Shown here one piece after another: positions 24,001 to 32,308 of a stretch of 64,000 nucleotides of DNA. How positions within the stretch are numbered: the first letter of the stretch is position 1; each line of letters starts with the position of its first letter. Where the stretch lies: positions 43,696 to 107,695 of the forward strand of contig NZ_PCOU01000018.1 of assembly GCF_002979455.1 (NCBI RefSeq), given 5' to 3'. The DNA comes from Chryseobacterium sp. MYb7 (lineage in GTDB: Bacteria > Bacteroidota > Bacteroidia > Flavobacteriales > Weeksellaceae). The notes beneath the pieces are model-generated. The model searched no databases, was not told the origin of the DNA, and was given only the letters and a program-made list of their open reading frames with translations. Position numbers and translations under genes: made by a program.

Positions 24001-25776
24001 TTTCACCACCTTATTGTTTCCGTCATATTCAAAGGCAATTGCCTTTTTATGAATATCCCAGACATGGGTAAGATTTCCGCGGTCATCATAATCATAGCGA
24101 ACCTGCAGATCTCTCTGTTTTTTATAACAGTAATAAACTTCTGTTACCTTTTTATATTCAGGGTGAATAACGGTTTCTATACTGAATCCACTCTTTACAT
24201 CTTTGATACTTTTCAGGACAATATTCCTGTCTTCATACTCGTATTCCCGGATTGTTCCGTCACCATATTCAATACGAACTACTTTGTAGATGGTTCCTTC
24301 TGTAATATGATGGAAACGTTTATATGTGTAGATATCGGTTCCTTTGCGAATAACCCAAATGCTGCTGCTTGGTCTGTACTGCCATATCTTCTGATCTCTG
24401 AAATAGGTCATTTCTTCGCCAATTTCCGGTGCAGGGATTAGCATGGCAATATTCTCATAAGGATGCATCCATCCGGCAAACTTATTATTTTCTTCAGGAA
24501 GGATAAACAGATCATGATTATTAAAGACCCCGTTTCCTAAAGGCCCAAAATCATAAGGTCTGTCACTGTGCCACATATTTCTCCATTTTAAAGGAGTGCT
24601 TCCCTGAATTTCAAAATCATCCCATTCAAAAACCATGGCACCTGTAGCAAAATTAACAGGTTCCAATCCCCAGTGGCATAATTTCTTAGAAAGGGCATTG
24701 GCAAATTTGAATTTATTGAATGGAGCTTTTTTAAGGACACTATTATTCAGTTTTTTTAAACCATTAGCCCCTAGTTTTCCTATTTTCTTGGTCAGGCTTC
24801 TCATTAAAAACATCCCAGCAAGACGCATCAGCATTTCTCCGGGAGTATAAACATGGGGAACGAAAGCTCCTCCCACCAATACAGGTCCACCCGTATTGAT
24901 CTGGATATACATGCTTGAAAAATTATTATAGAAGGCGAAGTACGCCAGTGGGTTTTTCTTTGGTTTGTCCGGCATGGCAGGCAGCATGGTCATCCCGAAA
25001 GGAAACCCCATACAAGTAAGTACCTGCTGCGGCTGGTTTCCGCTCATTTTACTTCCTTGCGCTAAAACGGTTTGAGAGCCGTAATATACTTCTCCTTCAT
25101 GCGGAGCTTCCTGAGGAAAAGGAATGAGATATACCGGAATCAATGAGGTGACATGTCTGAACGGAATTACCACTCCCATGACACTCGTCGTAGTGGTTGC
25201 TTTATGTCTTCCGTGAACATATATTGAGCCTCCCATCGGAATGCTTTCCGGAAGTGACGGCATGAGATTTCTTGCAAACTGAGGAATCGGGATAGTGATC
25301 GTAATGTAATCCATAACATCAAATACAATCCCGATGAACGGATGCGGCAAAGGCAGCGGAATCAGCATAAATGAAGGCGGCGGCGGGATCAATGTCCAGT
25401 GGATATCAATCGCCAGCACAATATCAAAATGCTTGCTTGTATGCTGAATGGCAGTGGAAGGCATTGCCGGTGTATTGACTTTGATCAGCTTTACTTTACT
25501 TTCCGGAGCTGCTTTTTCTGCTGTTACAGCACTGTCTCCGCCACCTCCGCCACTACTTTTTGCTGGCTGAGCGCTATCTCCACCTGCAATGGATTTAGCC
25601 ATGGAAACCGGATTCAGAGAGTCAACATTATTCTTCATTCCGTTCTTCCAGCCTTGCGTAGTTTTGTCCCAGCTTACTGAGGTAACGTCTGCATTCACTT
25701 TCAGCGAGCGGTCCGGATTCATATTCGGTTTTTCAACCTTGATGGGTTTTACTGTTTTTTTATTCAGATCTGCCAT
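21007..25776 (-). CDS. PAAR-like/RHS polymorphic toxin (T6SS effector)
   Basis: A 1589-residue protein. The N-terminal ~100 residues are a linker. Residues ~110-300 form a proline/glycine-rich PAAR-like tip domain (Ser-Ile-Tyr-Val-His-Gly-Arg-His-Lys-Ala, Met-Gly-Gly). Next come a DUF6531-like entry (Pro-Val-Asn-Phe-Ala-Thr-Gly-Ala) at ~375 and many YD repeats (~520-1380) that build a cocoon. The RHS core ends in Tyr-Tyr-Asn-Arg-Phe-Arg-Tyr-Tyr-Asp and Asp-Pro-Ile-Gly, followed by Asp-Ile-Leu-Gly-Leu at ~1460. Residues 1461-1589 are a variable toxin tip (Val-Phe-Arg-Gly-Val, Gly-Leu-Ser-Thr, Glu-His-Ala-Ser-Val-Lys-Pro). The spaced Arg, Ser-Thr and Glu are reminiscent of ADP-ribosyltransferase-like toxins, but I cannot confirm this. 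VgrG and a TPR adaptor lie upstream, and immunity genes lie downstream. Confidence 0.9.
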   Translation of the reverse strand: MADLNKKTVKPIKVEKPNMNPDRSLKVNADVTSVSWDKTTQGWKNGMKNNVDSLNPVSMAKSIAGGDSAQPAKSSGGGGGDSAVTAEKAAPESKVKLIKVNTPAMPSTAIQHTSKHFDIVLAIDIHWTLIPPPPSFMLIPLPLPHPFIGIVFDVMDYITITIPIPQFARNLMPSLPESIPMGGSIYVHGRHKATTTTSVMGVVIPFRHVTSLIPVYLIPFPQEAPHEGEVYYGSQTVLAQGSKMSGNQPQQVLTCMGFPFGMTMLPAMPDKPKKNPLAYFAFYNNFSSMYIQINTGGPVLVGGAFVPHVYTPGEMLMRLAGMFLMRSLTKKIGKLGANGLKKLNNSVLKKAPFNKFKFANALSKKLCHWGLEPVNFATGAMVFEWDDFEIQGSTPLKWRNMWHSDRPYDFGPLGNGVFNNHDLFILPEENNKFAGWMHPYENIAMLIPAPEIGEEMTYFRDQKIWQYRPSSSIWVIRKGTDIYTYKRFHHITEGTIYKVVRIEYGDGTIREYEYEDRNIVLKSIKDVKSGFSIETVIHPEYKKVTEVYYCYKKQRDLQVRYDYDDRGNLTHVWDIHKKAIAFEYDGNNKVVKRTNRNGMSYIWNYDKEGRVIHTKGVDGFMEGNLHYNEEEGFTEVIYPKQNNKTERYYYDENFLVYKKIDGEGGETWYDFTANNELKMIGTPEGRVQGYTYDEMGNIKIFHSFDGEEYHYQYNEFGQVIARFSPSGSSETWSYDENGRLISHTNATEESVYYEYAEEERLPERSIRENITTSYEYNKRGQLIQLTNAMGTEQYWKYDEYGRLLVFSPKPLNRVLWNRDKMGRVVEVNEQGQLPLKLRYDAYDLPIYATDGRAEWLMSYTPMGSLKRQVRRNALTGKKEQTLAFGYDAYENLMSITNEKGEVYSFERNNNNEIIGETGFEGQKKFFVRDKDGLVTQRRTPHGKNIFYEYDLAGRITQTHYPDGTWEAYQYDTSGLLVNADNENSSVAFQRNKLGLVTSEKQGEHSIEYEYDNQGNLVGLKSSLGAEIDYSYNDFGQLRTVTATNRIIEVPWQMSLQISRNGQMYSREMTGGVESTFEFDHLGIPVSQKVMVNKNNTSFHKDYDWGVGNRLLHMLDRVTGGRTRFDYDAFGSLVTAEYSTGEVQYKNPDATGCLYESAKRTDRIYNKGGQLMRDKNWFYHYDDEGYLLLKSKRPINNVKPERTEDSNNMHPYYKTIASDWLSNPKMPDGADLPNVNEEVSTGAQNQEWFSGDWAYSWTASGMLAKVKRPDGKEISFEYDALGRRTSKIGLKKITRYIWDGNVLLHEWNYATEEDPITVVDDEGNVIAGKEPMENVVTWVYERGNHVPSAKIEDGRKASIILDYIGRPVQAYDENGGLIWSAEYDIFGKFKVFKGNQHFIPFRQLGQYEDSELAGLYYNRFRYYDSESGRYISKDPIGFASGEPNFYGYVDDSNRKVDILGLMPFDPKPITSGSVFRGVKSGQAPFFPSSGDIAHFKNTGTMPGLSTKPKLNSQATKFFEKIGVKDILEIDTEKLSNLEVIQDGKEHASVKPTDDYLARNNMSMAEALDDWNAKGESHPLSIELSKAANYK

Positions 25777-25794
25777 GATTCTTTTAATTTGAGA

Positions 25795-27054
25795 TTACTC
25801 AGCTTTTGGCCTTTCTACACTTACCTTCCAGTCATCACCAAAATACGCCTTCATTTCATTGTCCAGTTTTGTTTTTTTATCCTGATCGCCTTCGTATTTC
25901 AGAATCAGCATTGAGGCTACGAACCGCAGACTGCTTTGTTCTCTGGTTGAAGGCTCCATTACTTTTGCGATATCAAGGCACTTTTCAAAATACCTTATCA
26001 TTTTATCTTTTGTCAAAACAGTATCATTCAGTGTTGCGATGATTCTGCAGCATTCAATAGCCATCGCATACTCTCCTATTTTCTGTGCTGTTTCTGCAGC
26101 TTTTTCAAATATTTTTTCTGCTTTGGATTTTTGGGAATTTCCTAAGAGATGACTTCCATAATTCATCAACATCTGAACTTCCAAAGGTGAATCCGTCATT
26201 ACTTCTTCCAATATCGTTCTGTAAGTATCTTCTGCACGGTCTTTTTTCTTATCTGCGGTGTAAGCCTGTGTAAGCATAAAATAGGCTGAGATTTCTCCCT
26301 GTTTATTCTTTTGTTCTTTGGCCAGTTTCACCGCTGTTTTCAGGGCATGTTCTGCTTCTTTGAATCTTTCTTTGCTTAAATGATTACTCGCTACGAGAAT
26401 CTGCTGCTGAAAGTCTGTATCCGGGCTGTTTTTCTTCCGGTTGGTATGTACCGCTGTATTCTGCATCAGCTGATGAATATCCACTTCTACCCTGAAACTA
26501 TGTGCTGAAGGAATTTGTGACAACGTTCTGTAGGTGTGATGCTCTGCCCATACCAGTGTAATATCTTTATTTTCTGATGCTGCACAGATGCTGCACCATT
26601 CTTTCACCCATAGAGATAACTCTTCTTTATCACTGATCCTGAGCGGAGCAATGTAGAGGTAAATCTTGGAGTGCTGAATATTCGGGAAGTTTTTCTTTAA
26701 TTCCAGCAGAGGATAAAAGGCTTTATAAGCATCTGTTTTAAATTTTTTTTCCGGATTCTTCAAATCCCATTGAGGAATATTTTCTTCACTTTTTTTCAGC
26801 ATTTCATAGAACTCGGTCCATTCATCCAATAAAGTCTGTCCGAAGGAATTCATTCCGTTAAATTCCTGATAATGGAGTAAAAAAACATCATCACTTTCTT
26901 CGTCTTCAGAAAGTTTAGATTTGATAAATCCATCAAAAAGATCGGTTTCATGTTTCTCTCCTATACAGATCAGCATAGGTTTTTCTTCATTTTTCGAAAC
27001 GACTTTCTGCCATTGTCTTTTTAATTTTACCAGCTCCAGGTCTACAGGATTCAT
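25795..27054 (-). CDS. TPR protein, probable T6SS effector adaptor
   Basis: The 419-residue protein has two parts. The N-terminal part (~1-215) is mixed alpha/beta with no known motif. The C-terminal half has about four tetratricopeptide-like helix pairs (~220-385, e.g. Ala-Glu-His-Ala-Leu-Lys-Thr-Ala-Val-Lys-Leu-Ala, Ala-Glu-Lys-Ile-Phe-Glu-Lys-Ala-Ala). There is no signal peptide. Wedged between vgrG (6-base gap) and the RHS toxin (18-base gap), it is probably a chaperone/adaptor that loads this effector onto VgrG, by analogy with adaptors encoded at the same place in other T6SS loci. No sequence link to known DUF4123 or Eag adaptors is visible. Confidence 0.6.
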   Translation of the reverse strand: MNPVDLELVKLKRQWQKVVSKNEEKPMLICIGEKHETDLFDGFIKSKLSEDEESDDVFLLHYQEFNGMNSFGQTLLDEWTEFYEMLKKSEENIPQWDLKNPEKKFKTDAYKAFYPLLELKKNFPNIQHSKIYLYIAPLRISDKEELSLWVKEWCSICAASENKDITLVWAEHHTYRTLSQIPSAHSFRVEVDIHQLMQNTAVHTNRKKNSPDTDFQQQILVASNHLSKERFKEAEHALKTAVKLAKEQKNKQGEISAYFMLTQAYTADKKKDRAEDTYRTILEEVMTDSPLEVQMLMNYGSHLLGNSQKSKAEKIFEKAAETAQKIGEYAMAIECCRIIATLNDTVLTKDKMIRYFEKCLDIAKVMEPSTREQSSLRFVASMLILKYEGDQDKKTKLDNEMKAYFGDDWKVSVERPKAE

Positions 27055-27060
27055 TTTCTT

Positions 27061-29223
27061 TTAATTCAGTTTTACAGTTCCGCTTACAATATTTGTTTCA
27101 CTTCCGCCTCCTACATTTATTTTTCCTCCACTGCTGAGGTTGGCTTCAGTATCACCTCTCATGGAAAGGGTTTTGGTTCCGATATCCAGAGTATCTGATT
27201 TGATTCCGATTCCTGAAGTAGGATCACCGTCTTCAGGTCCTACACCCACTCCAATACTCGATGTTCCCCCAACTCCGATATTAATTCCCTGTACAAATAT
27301 TTCTTTTCCTTTGATCTGAATATTTCCGTCTTTATCCATATAAAGGGAACTGCTTCCGCAATTCAGAGTAATAGAAATCTTACTGTCTATCGTGATATTT
27401 CCTGCTCCATCCAGAAAGACAGAGTTTTGATCTTTATCTTTTACCGTAATTCCTCCGCCGTCATCAAGGCTCATGGTGTGGCCGCTTTTACTGCTTAAAC
27501 TTTTAATATTATTTCCGGCTCCGCCACCGCCGCCGACTCCACCATGGAACATTCCTCCCATCACAAACGGACGGTCAGGATGCTGATGGGCAAAATTGAC
27601 TACAACCTGATCTCCTTCTTCCGGAATGGCCATGAATCCACGATTTTTACTTACCTTTTCGCTTCCACCGCCATCTGGAGTCATTACTCTGATATATTCT
27701 GTAGTGGTAGAACCATTCTGCCAGTCGAACTGTACCTTCACTCTTCCCTGGTTTAAAGGGTCTGTATTGGAAATTACTTTAGCAAATTGTGCATCTGCTT
27801 TTGGAGTTTGAAACTCCGGGCGCGGAATAAATCCTGTGTCAGAAGCAATGGCTTCAAAAGTTCCTGTATAATACCCTCTTGCATCTACTTCATGTTGCAT
27901 ATCTACAATCATCAGTTTTGTGAAATATGTGGTTTCACTGCTTTCTGCTTTTCTCATTTCGATATCAGCAATACAGCCCGGATACAGGAAAGGTACTGTT
28001 GTAATCCCTGAAATAACAAATACTTCTGAGGCTTTGCTTCCGGCTGTTCCTTTCTGGGAATTTTCCACATCCATAAAAGACGTTGCTTTTATCGGAGCCA
28101 CTCTTAATGAAGGAGTGGTAAAGGTTTTCTCTGAAATTTCATAAGCCCTTTTAGCAATATCCGAAGTATGATTTATTTTTGAATTCCCAGCGGTTAATTT
28201 TTCATTTTTACTGCTGTTATAGCCATAAAATGATGGATTCACGTGCTGGGCTTTCATTTTTATCTTTACATCGCTTACGCTGCTTCCGTAAGTCAGTTTT
28301 ACTGGTTTTTCCTGAGGTGGCAATTTCCCGAAATGAAGCACTTCACCATCATAATAAAACTGTTCTCCATAGGCTTCCGCTATTCTTGCCAGATAGTTGT
28401 AATGGGTTTCTTCATATTGTGAGCTGTAGGAAACATTTCCGTGAGCTGCATCTACTCTGAAATCAAAGGAGTTTTGTCCTAAACCTTCTTTAATCACCTG
28501 ATCTGCGATACTGTTCAGACTGATTTCCTGTGCTCCGCCAAAACTCTGAATATGAGGAGCCGCATCCAAAAGTACTGTTGGGCTTGATCCTGTAAGAACA
28601 ATATTTCCCAGACTCCCTTTTTCCTGGCTAAAACCTACTTCAGTAATTACACCAACAAAGTTTCTTTCCGGGCCATCTTCAACGTCTTTATATTTGAAAA
28701 TTACAGTAATTCTTTTTCCCAGAAAGTTTTGAGCTTCTTCCAGATTATGATTTTCTGAGCTTCCTAAAATATCGTGAGCCAGCATCAGATCAAATTCATG
28801 ATGTTTTACAGCACTTTGTTTTAACTGAAAATGCTTGAAATGCTTGATCACTTTTCCGTCAATCACAATTTCAAGTTTTACCACACGGTTGATTCCCGCT
28901 ACTTGATTACCGGGAATAGTATTGGCATTGTAAATTCCGGAAGTAGGCTGTTTAGACCATACTTTGTCCTCTACCAATGTGGGTGGATTAGGCTGCTTAA
29001 CCTGATTCATAAACATTTGGGAACCGTTCTGAACCATCCCTGTATAGGCTTGAGCCTGAACCATTTTTTCAGTTGCTTTTTTAACGGTTCCGCTCGATTT
29101 TTCCTGGACTTCCTTGGCAGCTTTGCTTACAGCTTTATCTTTCAACGTTTGTTTTATATTATCTGCAGCTGGGATTTTATCTTTTGAAACAGGCATTTTG
29201 GGTGAATGATCGTCCTGAAACAT
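27061..29223 (-). CDS. vgrG: Type VI secretion VgrG spike protein
   Basis: The 720-residue protein has an N-terminal Lys/Ala/Glu-rich helical extension (~1-100), then gp27-like domains (~110-440) and a gp5-type OB fold (~465-560: Val-Ile-Ser-Asn-Thr-Asp-Pro-Leu-Asn-Gln-Gly-Arg-Val-Lys-Val and Asp-Gly-Gly-Gly-Ser-Glu-Lys). It ends in the triple-stranded beta-helix needle with glycine repeats (~570-720). Bacteroidota (T6SS-iii) VgrG proteins have this layout. It punctures target cells and carries the RHS effector. No tss structural genes are in the window, so this is an orphan effector island. A promoter at 29502-29530 fits it. Confidence 0.9.
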   Translation of the reverse strand: MFQDDHSPKMPVSKDKIPAADNIKQTLKDKAVSKAAKEVQEKSSGTVKKATEKMVQAQAYTGMVQNGSQMFMNQVKQPNPPTLVEDKVWSKQPTSGIYNANTIPGNQVAGINRVVKLEIVIDGKVIKHFKHFQLKQSAVKHHEFDLMLAHDILGSSENHNLEEAQNFLGKRITVIFKYKDVEDGPERNFVGVITEVGFSQEKGSLGNIVLTGSSPTVLLDAAPHIQSFGGAQEISLNSIADQVIKEGLGQNSFDFRVDAAHGNVSYSSQYEETHYNYLARIAEAYGEQFYYDGEVLHFGKLPPQEKPVKLTYGSSVSDVKIKMKAQHVNPSFYGYNSSKNEKLTAGNSKINHTSDIAKRAYEISEKTFTTPSLRVAPIKATSFMDVENSQKGTAGSKASEVFVISGITTVPFLYPGCIADIEMRKAESSETTYFTKLMIVDMQHEVDARGYYTGTFEAIASDTGFIPRPEFQTPKADAQFAKVISNTDPLNQGRVKVQFDWQNGSTTTEYIRVMTPDGGGSEKVSKNRGFMAIPEEGDQVVVNFAHQHPDRPFVMGGMFHGGVGGGGGAGNNIKSLSSKSGHTMSLDDGGGITVKDKDQNSVFLDGAGNITIDSKISITLNCGSSSLYMDKDGNIQIKGKEIFVQGINIGVGGTSSIGVGVGPEDGDPTSGIGIKSDTLDIGTKTLSMRGDTEANLSSGGKINVGGGSETNIVSGTVKLN

Positions 29224-29760
29224 AATTGTAATATTTTGATTGATTGAGTGTCAAATTTTTTAAGGCTAAAACCTACCTGAATTAAAACATTCAGATACAT
29301 TTTCGTTATCCGGCTTTCATTCTGAAAAATAAAATGCGGATATTAAGATCAAAACAGGGTATAGAGTAATGTTAAAAAGGTAAAGCAGAAAATTTATCCC
29401 CTTTACTCCCTGTTGAATTTCGGGATTTCTCCTCTATTTATCGTTATGAGATGAAAGTTTTAATCATTATTAATTTTTTTGTCATTAGATTGGTGGTATT
29501 ACAAAGATAGAACGGTAATTTCTATTCAAAAAATTTTCAGAAGCTAATCTGAAAATTTGTAGTAGTTCTACGACTTTTCATTAATAATTCCAAAATAAAT
29601 GATTAAAAAAAAGAAATAAATACCTATCTACCAGAATGATATTTAACAATTTTTAATAAATAAAAACATAAAATTTATCACTAAAAAAAGATATAATTTA
29701 AAATCACGCTATAATTTAACAACAAAAAAACCAGCCGTAAATTGATTATTTGCAGCTGGA
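29224..29760. other. Intergenic region upstream of vgrG
   Basis: It contains the vgrG promoter on the minus strand: -33 CAAA (plus, 29527-29530), 17 bases, -7 CAAAGATA (plus, 29502-29509), i.e. TATCTTTG. This leaves a 5' leader of about 270 bases before the ATG at 29223. No small gene is recognised. The other end holds the terminator of the S41 peptidase gene. Confidence 0.5.
29723..29759 (-). terminator. Terminator of the S41 peptidase gene
   Basis: On the minus strand CCAGCTGC (29752-29759) pairs with the CGGCTGG side (29731-29737), followed by TTTTTTT (A-run at 29724-29730). Confidence 0.75.
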
Positions 29761-29793
29761 TTATATGTAATGATTCAATAAATGAAATCCTTT

Positions 29794-31560
29794 TTACTGT
29801 TTTCTGAGTTCTGATACTTTTTTAAGATAAACATCAGTCTGATCCAAAAATTCCTGATCTGTCTCCTGAATTTTACTATGAGGCATAATCCCTTGTCCTC
29901 TTTTCTGGTCCGGAAGGTTTTGAGTATCCTGAATAACATGAACAATAGAAAATCCTGTCTGAATTCCGGTATTAGGAAGTTCATAAACCAATGGAAGATG
30001 TCCGTTGTGTTCATAATACCCTCCTACGGTTTCTTTTCCAATCACCACTGCATTAGTGTAGGATTTAATCAGTGAAGCTAAGTGTGAAGCTGCGGAAGCC
30101 ACACGCTGGTCTACCAACAGATAAAGCTGTCCTTTAAAAGTTCTTTCATTCGGCATAACGGAAGGATTCTTATCATCTGCCCAATAATATTTTCCCTGAA
30201 CATTCTTAGGATAAAGCTGTTTCAGATAAGCATTCAGTCCGTGCTTATCCTGCACTCCGTTGGAAAGAAAAAGAGAGGTAATTACCAGTTTCTCTTCCAT
30301 AGGTACTTCATTGAACTTCGTATAAGCATAGTGGCTGTCACGAAAAGGTCTCTGGGTAAGATAAGAAAAAACTTTTTCATAAAGAGCTCCCGTACCCCCG
30401 GTATTTCCTCTGAGATCCACAATAAGATCTTTTATTTTTTCCTGCTCCAGGGTATCCATCATCTGATCAAGAAAAGCACTGAATTTTTTATAGGCGGGAT
30501 CTTCTTTTCCTGTTGCAAAATCAAAACCTCTCACAGATAAACGGTATAGTCCATCTCCTTCTTTAGTAAAACTGTATTTTTCTGAGAGCAGTTTTTTGTC
30601 AAAAGTCAATGAATGTCTGGAATCCTGAAGCTTTTTAAAGTTTTCCAATGATATTCCCGGCAATGAAATTTCTTTTACATTTCCATTCCACTGATAGCTG
30701 ATGACATAGTTTTTGTGAGTACCAAATTCTATATAAAATTTGTCCAGCATCCCTCTTTCAAAGCCTGTTGCTTTTTTGTAAGGCATGGAATATCCGTCAG
30801 AAAAATAGTATTTTGAAAAACGGCCAATCATTTCTTTGGCAGGAACTCCGTTGATAGAAAGGATTTCAGCACCTAAAGGCAATGCTACATCCTTTGAATC
30901 CTGAAGCAGACGACTGTCAATATTCTTCAATGTTATGGGTAAATATTCCGGTTTTTGGGTGAGATAATAAGAAGCATGATTAGGCAAATCAGTATAATTA
31001 TGGCAGCTTCCTTCAAATCCGGTAACATTCGCTATTACTTTATAAAAGTCGAAAATATTTTTGCTGTTTCGGGCGTCTGCTTCTGCCTTCTGGTAGATAC
31101 TATCTATCTGTTCTTTGGTTCTGTAGACATACAATCCTGAATTTGCTTTTTCTCTGATAGAACGGAATGTTCTAAGGTCTTCCACAAACTGTTCAGAAGT
31201 GAACTGGCCATCCAAAACTGCCACATTTTTAGATTCCATAATGGAAACTTTAGCTGTTTTGCTTTTCTCAACATAAGACTTAGCCCACACTTTCAGTTCA
31301 TATTTTTTCCCTTTTTCAGGGGTAAAATAGAAGCGTTCAACACTTTTTATCCCTCTGGAATCATCCTGTTCTTTCAGTTTCTTTCCATCCATGAACAATG
31401 CAAGCCCCAAATTTGCATCCCCGGACTGTACCGAAATCCATGAAGGTTTATGAGACTTGGGAATATATTTTAATGTATCTCCCGGTTTCAGGTCTGAATG
31501 AGTCTGTGCATATGCACTGTTTAAAAGCAGTACAAGAGGAATGATGAAAGGTCTGGTCAT
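29794..31560 (-). CDS. Secreted S41-family (C-terminal-processing) peptidase
   Basis: The 588-residue protein has a signal peptide (1-19, ending Ser-Ala-Tyr-Ala-Gln). An N-terminal extension (~25-110) of beta strands resembles a PPC/ricin-like module. The S41 domain (~350-560) contains Leu-Arg-Gly-Asn-Thr-Gly-Gly and Val-Ala-Ser-Ala-Ala-Ser-His-Leu, with the catalytic Ser and the following Lys in Gly-Lys-Glu-Thr-Val-Gly-Gly. No PDZ is evident (compare the second S41 gene at 49577). It probably degrades extracytoplasmic proteins. It is a single gene with its own terminator. Confidence 0.85.
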   Translation of the reverse strand: MTRPFIIPLVLLLNSAYAQTHSDLKPGDTLKYIPKSHKPSWISVQSGDANLGLALFMDGKKLKEQDDSRGIKSVERFYFTPEKGKKYELKVWAKSYVEKSKTAKVSIMESKNVAVLDGQFTSEQFVEDLRTFRSIREKANSGLYVYRTKEQIDSIYQKAEADARNSKNIFDFYKVIANVTGFEGSCHNYTDLPNHASYYLTQKPEYLPITLKNIDSRLLQDSKDVALPLGAEILSINGVPAKEMIGRFSKYYFSDGYSMPYKKATGFERGMLDKFYIEFGTHKNYVISYQWNGNVKEISLPGISLENFKKLQDSRHSLTFDKKLLSEKYSFTKEGDGLYRLSVRGFDFATGKEDPAYKKFSAFLDQMMDTLEQEKIKDLIVDLRGNTGGTGALYEKVFSYLTQRPFRDSHYAYTKFNEVPMEEKLVITSLFLSNGVQDKHGLNAYLKQLYPKNVQGKYYWADDKNPSVMPNERTFKGQLYLLVDQRVASAASHLASLIKSYTNAVVIGKETVGGYYEHNGHLPLVYELPNTGIQTGFSIVHVIQDTQNLPDQKRGQGIMPHSKIQETDQEFLDQTDVYLKKVSELRKQ

Positions 31561-31634
31561 TATTATTTTTTGAATGGGCTAATATACAAATTAACCTCAA
31601 CGGACCGAACAGCCTTTATTCATCACCTTTGAAT

Positions 31635-32138
31635 CTATAATTTCATGCTCATTTCCTGAACTTCTTCTGCAGAAAATCCATAGATTTGAGGTGTTTTTAC
31701 ATTCAAAAGATTCAGATAAATATAAATTTCAGCTCTGTGATGAATTTCATGCTCTATCATCGCACGAAGCCATTTCCAGATAGAAATTTCATTATTGGCG
31801 GGAGTTAAGCATTTACGGGTAAGATCTTCATCAGACATTCCGCTGATGATTTCCAGGGTCTGGCGATGCATTTCATTGAAAAACTTAACGGTATCTTCAT
31901 AACCGTCAGCAAGCTCTTTCCCACATCCCGGATAAGCACTTTTCTTTCCTGAAATAGTTTCTCCATACATGTACCGTTCAATCGTTGCGATATGCCTTAT
32001 CTGATCACCAATGGTAAATTTTCCAGGTTTATAAGTGAAGTCAATATGTTCGGGAGGTACCACTTCGATAATCCGGTTTGTCCTTTCTCTTATCTTTTTA
32101 TAGTAATCCAGAAATGATTCTACAGTTTTTATTTCCAT
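31635..32138 (-). CDS. DinB-family protein
   Basis: The 167-residue four-helix bundle has the DinB/YfiT pattern of three metal-binding His: His-Ile-Ala-Thr-Ile-Glu-Arg-Tyr-Met around residue 47 and Glu-His-Glu-Ile-His-His-Arg-Ala-Glu-Ile around 133-141. DinB-like proteins are metal-dependent enzymes of low-molecular-weight thiol biochemistry or of unknown function. No neighbour links it to a pathway. It runs alone, 74 bases from the S41 gene start. Confidence 0.85.
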   Translation of the reverse strand: MEIKTVESFLDYYKKIRERTNRIIEVVPPEHIDFTYKPGKFTIGDQIRHIATIERYMYGETISGKKSAYPGCGKELADGYEDTVKFFNEMHRQTLEIISGMSDEDLTRKCLTPANNEISIWKWLRAMIEHEIHHRAEIYIYLNLLNVKTPQIYGFSAEEVQEMSMKL

Positions 32139-32308
32139 ATCTATTCAACTTTGTCTGATCCTTTTCTATAGAGTGAATATAAGAAATCTTATGAGAGAAG
32201 TTTTTGATTTCCACTATAAACTATTCATAAAATTAAAAAAATCCCCAATAAGTGAGGATAAAATTTGGAACCTTATTAAATATCCAATATTTTAGTTAAA
32301 AAATAACC

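Noticed and set aside
23647..24441. 264-codon open frame on the plus strand, inside the RHS gene
   Set aside because: It is antisense to the highly repetitive RHS coding sequence, whose codon pattern leaves long opposite-strand frames. The composition (Ile/Phe-rich) is not a real protein, and no promoter is visible.
21007..25776. CRISPR-like repeats in the RHS gene
   Set aside because: Repetition is at the protein level (YD repeats) with no constant DNA repeat-spacer pattern. No CRISPR array was seen anywhere in the window.
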